Below are positions 12,790 through 15,314 of a stretch of DNA of 15,314 nucleotides, in pieces. The notes under the pieces were generated by a model. The model saw nothing but the letters and a program-made list of their open reading frames with translations, made no database searches and was not told the DNA's origin. The stretch spans positions 1-15,314 of the forward strand of contig USNR01000032.1 in assembly GCA_900556135.1 (NCBI GenBank), written 5' to 3'. Positions within the stretch are counted from its first letter, which is position 1. Each line of letters starts with the position of its first letter. The position numbers and the translations under genes are program-made. Origin of the DNA: an uncultured Clostridium sp. Its GTDB lineage: Bacteria > Bacillota > Clostridia > TANB77 > CAG-508.

Positions 12790-15314
12790 CTATTGTTTTA
12801 CAAGATATTTACTTGGTAGAAATACTTGAGTTCCACTAGATAGTCTAACTCTACTCCAATCATATCCATCAATATTTTTATATGTTGAGTCATCTATAAC
12901 AGTTACTGAAACTCCGTCAGATAAAGCAGTTACCTTATCTAGCCTTGTACTTGGACCTATTCTTACGTTGCATCCATCCCCGTCATTTGTTTTTACATTA
13001 GCTGTATAATTGCAAGTTGTAACATCATCAATTTGCGTTACATAATTTCCAGATATATATCCAATTAATCCATCTGAAGTAATTACCTTTTGCCAGTTAG
13101 AATTTATTCCTCTCTGTACCGATAGTAAAATTGTTCCTTTTGTTGGTAGTTCTCTTAATATTTTAGAATCTGTTGATGCATCAGATCTAATACGTACATA
13201 CGTACCAGTTGTTTTTACGTTTATAGAATATGATTCTTGTGAATTCACAGGCACTGGTGAAAGTGTTGCTTCCATTCTCTCATATAAAGGAATTATAAAT
13301 GTAAATTCAGATTCAAGTTTTCCAGTATTTGCATATGAGCTTCTTAGTATTCTTGCTTCACTATATGCTCCCATAAGATTTTGCATATATTGATGTGTAT
13401 ATAACGACGTTCCATTTCTTGTATCTATATCAAATCTGTTTTGATATAGTGTATTTTGATAATTATCTAACCAGTTCGCCTTGCAGAAATATATTCCTCC
13501 TTCTAAAGCTTTTTCCATTGTATCCCAGCCTTCTCGCTTTGCTCTGACTAGTGCATTATTATACACCTCTGTTTTAGTATCTCCGGTTGCTCCTATATTA
13601 AATGGATTATAATAATATTTATTATCTCCGCCATTCATCTTGTATGTTCCACTCTTTGGATTTGTTCCATTTTCCTGAAATAATCTCGCTATTATGTAAT
13701 ATGGATTTACATTTTTATTTTTACATGCAGTATTTATATCTGTTGCATACTCTTGTAAAAATGAGCCTGACACTTTATTTTTTATTCCTTCTAATGTACA
13801 CACACCATCTAAATAATCATTTACGTCTTGAAATTGAAATATATCTGTGTCATTTAAAAAGTTCCTTGGATCCATGTAATATGCTATGGCTTTTTCTGAT
13901 GCAGCATACCAACCTGTATCATATAATGTTGTTCCTGCAATCCATTCTCCTCCATAATCTGTTGAAACCAAATTTCTTTTACGTACTGAATATTCTCCCG
14001 CAACAGCATCACTAAATTTAACACCAGTATATAGTAATTCAAAATTCCAATTTGGATGGGCAGATTGTAGTTTTTCAATCGCTTCTTTATATCCTGGATA
14101 TTTTGATGTGTCTATATCTATAGAGTTTACAACCTTAGTAAACGTAAACTTTTGTGCATTCGAATTATTCTTTTCCTCAACCTGTATATTTTGTTTATTT
14201 TGAGCAACTTTTCCTTTAACACTTAAGAATAGTCCATTACATTTTGAGATTATATAATAGCTACCATCTTCAGCTTTTCTTATTTCCCATTTTTGTGCTG
14301 TTGAATTATTCGTTTGATACTGCTTAACATTCGTTCCAGATTTTCCTGATCCATTATCAACATCCAACACTTTCTTTGAATTCATGTTTGTTATACAGTA
14401 ATATCCATCTTTCTCGTATGTTACTTTAAATTTTTGTTGCTCTACGTTGCTATTTTTCCATAACTGAACATTTGCTCCATTTTCTTTCGAAGCCTCAGAA
14501 ATATCTAAAACATAATCATTATTTAATTTTGTAGAAATTATATATATTCCATCTTCTATAGTTTGTTTTGGTGCTTCATATTTTTCGATCTTAAACTTTT
14601 GTGCATTAGTTCCATTTTCCGCATATACTTGTACATTTGCTCCATTTTTAGCCTGTCCAGCTGACACATCCAAAAACAAACCATTACAACGTGACACGAT
14701 ATAATAACTTCCGTCCCCAGCATCTCTTATTTCCCATTGTTGAGCAGAAGAATAATTGTAATCATATTGTTGTACATTTGTACCACTTTCTTTTCCTCCA
14801 CCTTTAACATCTAAAACCTTTTTAGAATATACTGAAGTTATTTTATAGTAACCATCTCCAACATATGTAATAGAGAACCTCTGGTTTTCTACACCAGAAT
14901 TCTGCCATAATTGTATATTCGCACAATTTTCTCTCGATGAATTAGCCACATCTAAAATATAATTACTCTTTAATTTGCTTGCTATTGTATATGTCCCATT
15001 TTCTATTATTTGCTTTGGTTCTTCATATTTTTTGAACTTGAACTTTTGTGCATTAGTTCCATTTCCCGCATATACTTGAATATTTGTACCATTCTTAATT
15101 TGTCCCGATGCCACATCTAAAAATAATCCATTACATCGAGATACAATATAATAACTTCCATCTCCTGCATCTCTTATCTCCCATTGTTGAGCCGAAGAAT
15201 AATTGTAATCATATTGTTGTACATTTGTCCCATTTGCTTTTCCAGCCGCATTAACATCTAAAACTTTTTTAGAATTTTCAGATACTATTTTATAATATCC
15301 ATCACCTATATAAT
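12790..15314 (-). CDS. Secreted peptidoglycan hydrolase: ricin-type lectin trefoils, glucosaminidase, two SH3 domains (5' end outside window)
   Basis: The reading frame is open to the right edge of the window. The GTG at 15114 is an internal Val, and codons upstream continue the same lectin domain, so the start and signal peptide are missing. From the N-terminal side come ricin-B-type repeats (AQKF/AQQWEI, GLFLDV, GTNVQQY patterns) down to about 14135. Next is a glucosaminidase domain (about 14130-13270) with YPGYKEAIEKLQSAHPNWNF, YDTGWYAASEKAIAYYMDPR, FLND, IARLFQENG and YYNPFNIGATG; the Glu of FQENG (13672-13674) is the likely catalytic acid. Two bacterial SH3 domains (13240-13036 and 13017-12793) end the protein. 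Clostridial glucosaminidases of this layout cut the glycan strands of peptidoglycan. The lectin part would bind wall or host glycans. Confidence 0.9.
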   Translation of the reverse strand, partial: YIGDGYYKIVSENSKKVLDVNAAGKANGTNVQQYDYNYSSAQQWEIRDAGDGSYYIVSRCNGLFLDVASGQIKNGTNIQVYAGNGTNAQKFKFKKYEEPKQIIENGTYTIASKLKSNYILDVANSSRENCANIQLWQNSGVENQRFSITYVGDGYYKITSVYSKKVLDVKGGGKESGTNVQQYDYNYSSAQQWEIRDAGDGSYYIVSRCNGLFLDVSAGQAKNGANVQVYAENGTNAQKFKIEKYEAPKQTIEDGIYIISTKLNNDYVLDISEASKENGANVQLWKNSNVEQQKFKVTYEKDGYYCITNMNSKKVLDVDNGSGKSGTNVKQYQTNNSTAQKWEIRKAEDGSYYIISKCNGLFLSVKGKVAQNKQNIQVEEKNNSNAQKFTFTKVVNSIDIDTSKYPGYKEAIEKLQSAHPNWNFELLYTGVKFSDAVAGEYSVRKRNLVSTDYGGEWIAGTTLYDTGWYAASEKAIAYYMDPRNFLNDTDIFQFQDVNDYLDGVCTLEGIKNKVSGSFLQEYATDINTACKNKNVNPYYIIARLFQENGTNPKSGTYKMNGGDNKYYYNPFNIGATGDTKTEVYNNALVRAKREGWDTMEKALEGGIYFCKANWLDNYQNTLYQNRFDIDTRNGTSLYTHQYMQNLMGAYSEARILRSSYANTGKLESEFTFIIPLYERMEATLSPVPVNSQESYSINVKTTGTYVRIRSDASTDSKILRELPTKGTILLSVQRGINSNWQKVITSDGLIGYISGNYVTQIDDVTTCNYTANVKTNDGDGCNVRIGPSTRLDKVTALSDGVSVTVIDDSTYKNIDGYDWSRVRLSSGTQVFLPSKYLVKQ
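14130..15314 (-). repeat. 447-bp repeat encoding ricin-type trefoils
   Basis: The string TTTGTGCATT-type motif starts its GTG at 14154, 14601 and 15048, and another motif (GAATAATTG) at 14750 and 15197, all exactly 447 bp (149 codons) apart. Each unit equals one three-lobed trefoil. Two complete units and part of a third are visible; more may lie beyond the edge. The two rightmost units are more alike than the leftmost one. Confidence 0.85.

Noticed and set aside
13884..14078. Minus-strand 64-codon frame inside the glucosaminidase gene
   Set aside because: It overlaps the conserved catalytic domain in another frame and has no features of its own.
14130..15314. Regular repeats as a possible CRISPR array
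   Set aside because: The period is 447 bp, the repeats are coding throughout, and they translate to lectin domains without short unique spacers.

Overview
The window is very AT-rich bacterial DNA. Strong AGGAGG-type ribosome sites, consensus TTGACA/TATAAT promoters, a TagO-type wall-polymer initiator, QueH, and a secreted glucosaminidase with ricin-type and SH3 repeats all point to a low-GC Gram-positive (Bacillota), most likely a Clostridia-type anaerobe. I cannot name a genus. TGG is used for Trp and ORFs end at ordinary stops, so the standard code fits.

Left edge (1-820, + strand): the 3' part of a tRNA, probably tRNA-Leu, with two hairpins behind it, the second a terminator. Then comes a TetR-type regulator with a perfect consensus promoter. 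A 7+7 inverted repeat lies between its -35 and -10 boxes, which suggests self-repression.

Main operon (824-11117, - strand, transcribed right to left): a good promoter at 11090-11117 drives tagO, a GtrB-like polyprenyl-phosphate glycosyltransferase, ruvB, an unrecognised membrane protein, an acyltransferase-3 gene, a GtrII-like membrane glycosyltransferase, a PMT/ArnT-like glycosyltransferase, queH, two gene remnants (alpha/beta hydrolase, Nudix) and a GNAT acetyltransferase. TagO would start a wall polymer on undecaprenyl phosphate. The GtrB-like enzyme would make a lipid-linked sugar, the GT-C-type membrane enzymes would use it outside the membrane, and the acyltransferase would add acyl groups. 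This is a surface-glycan decoration cassette interleaved with two housekeeping genes, ruvB and queH. The acyltransferase and the GtrII-like genes each carry one frameshift, and the region next to queH holds two 3'-truncated genes, so parts of the operon are decaying, variable, or mis-assembled.

Right part (11127-15314, - strand): a coiled-coil protein built on a 42-bp repeat, with its own promoter and terminator; a secreted, membrane-anchored protein with two cadherin-like beta-sandwich domains; and a large peptidoglycan hydrolase that runs off the right edge. The hydrolase carries ricin-type lectin trefoils in an exact 447-bp repeat, a glucosaminidase domain and two SH3 domains. Two intergenic regions here contain mutually exclusive RNA hairpins. 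I see no phage genes, transposase, CRISPR array or obvious defence system. The most unusual items are the composition of the glycosylation cassette, the switch-like hairpins, and the gene remnants.
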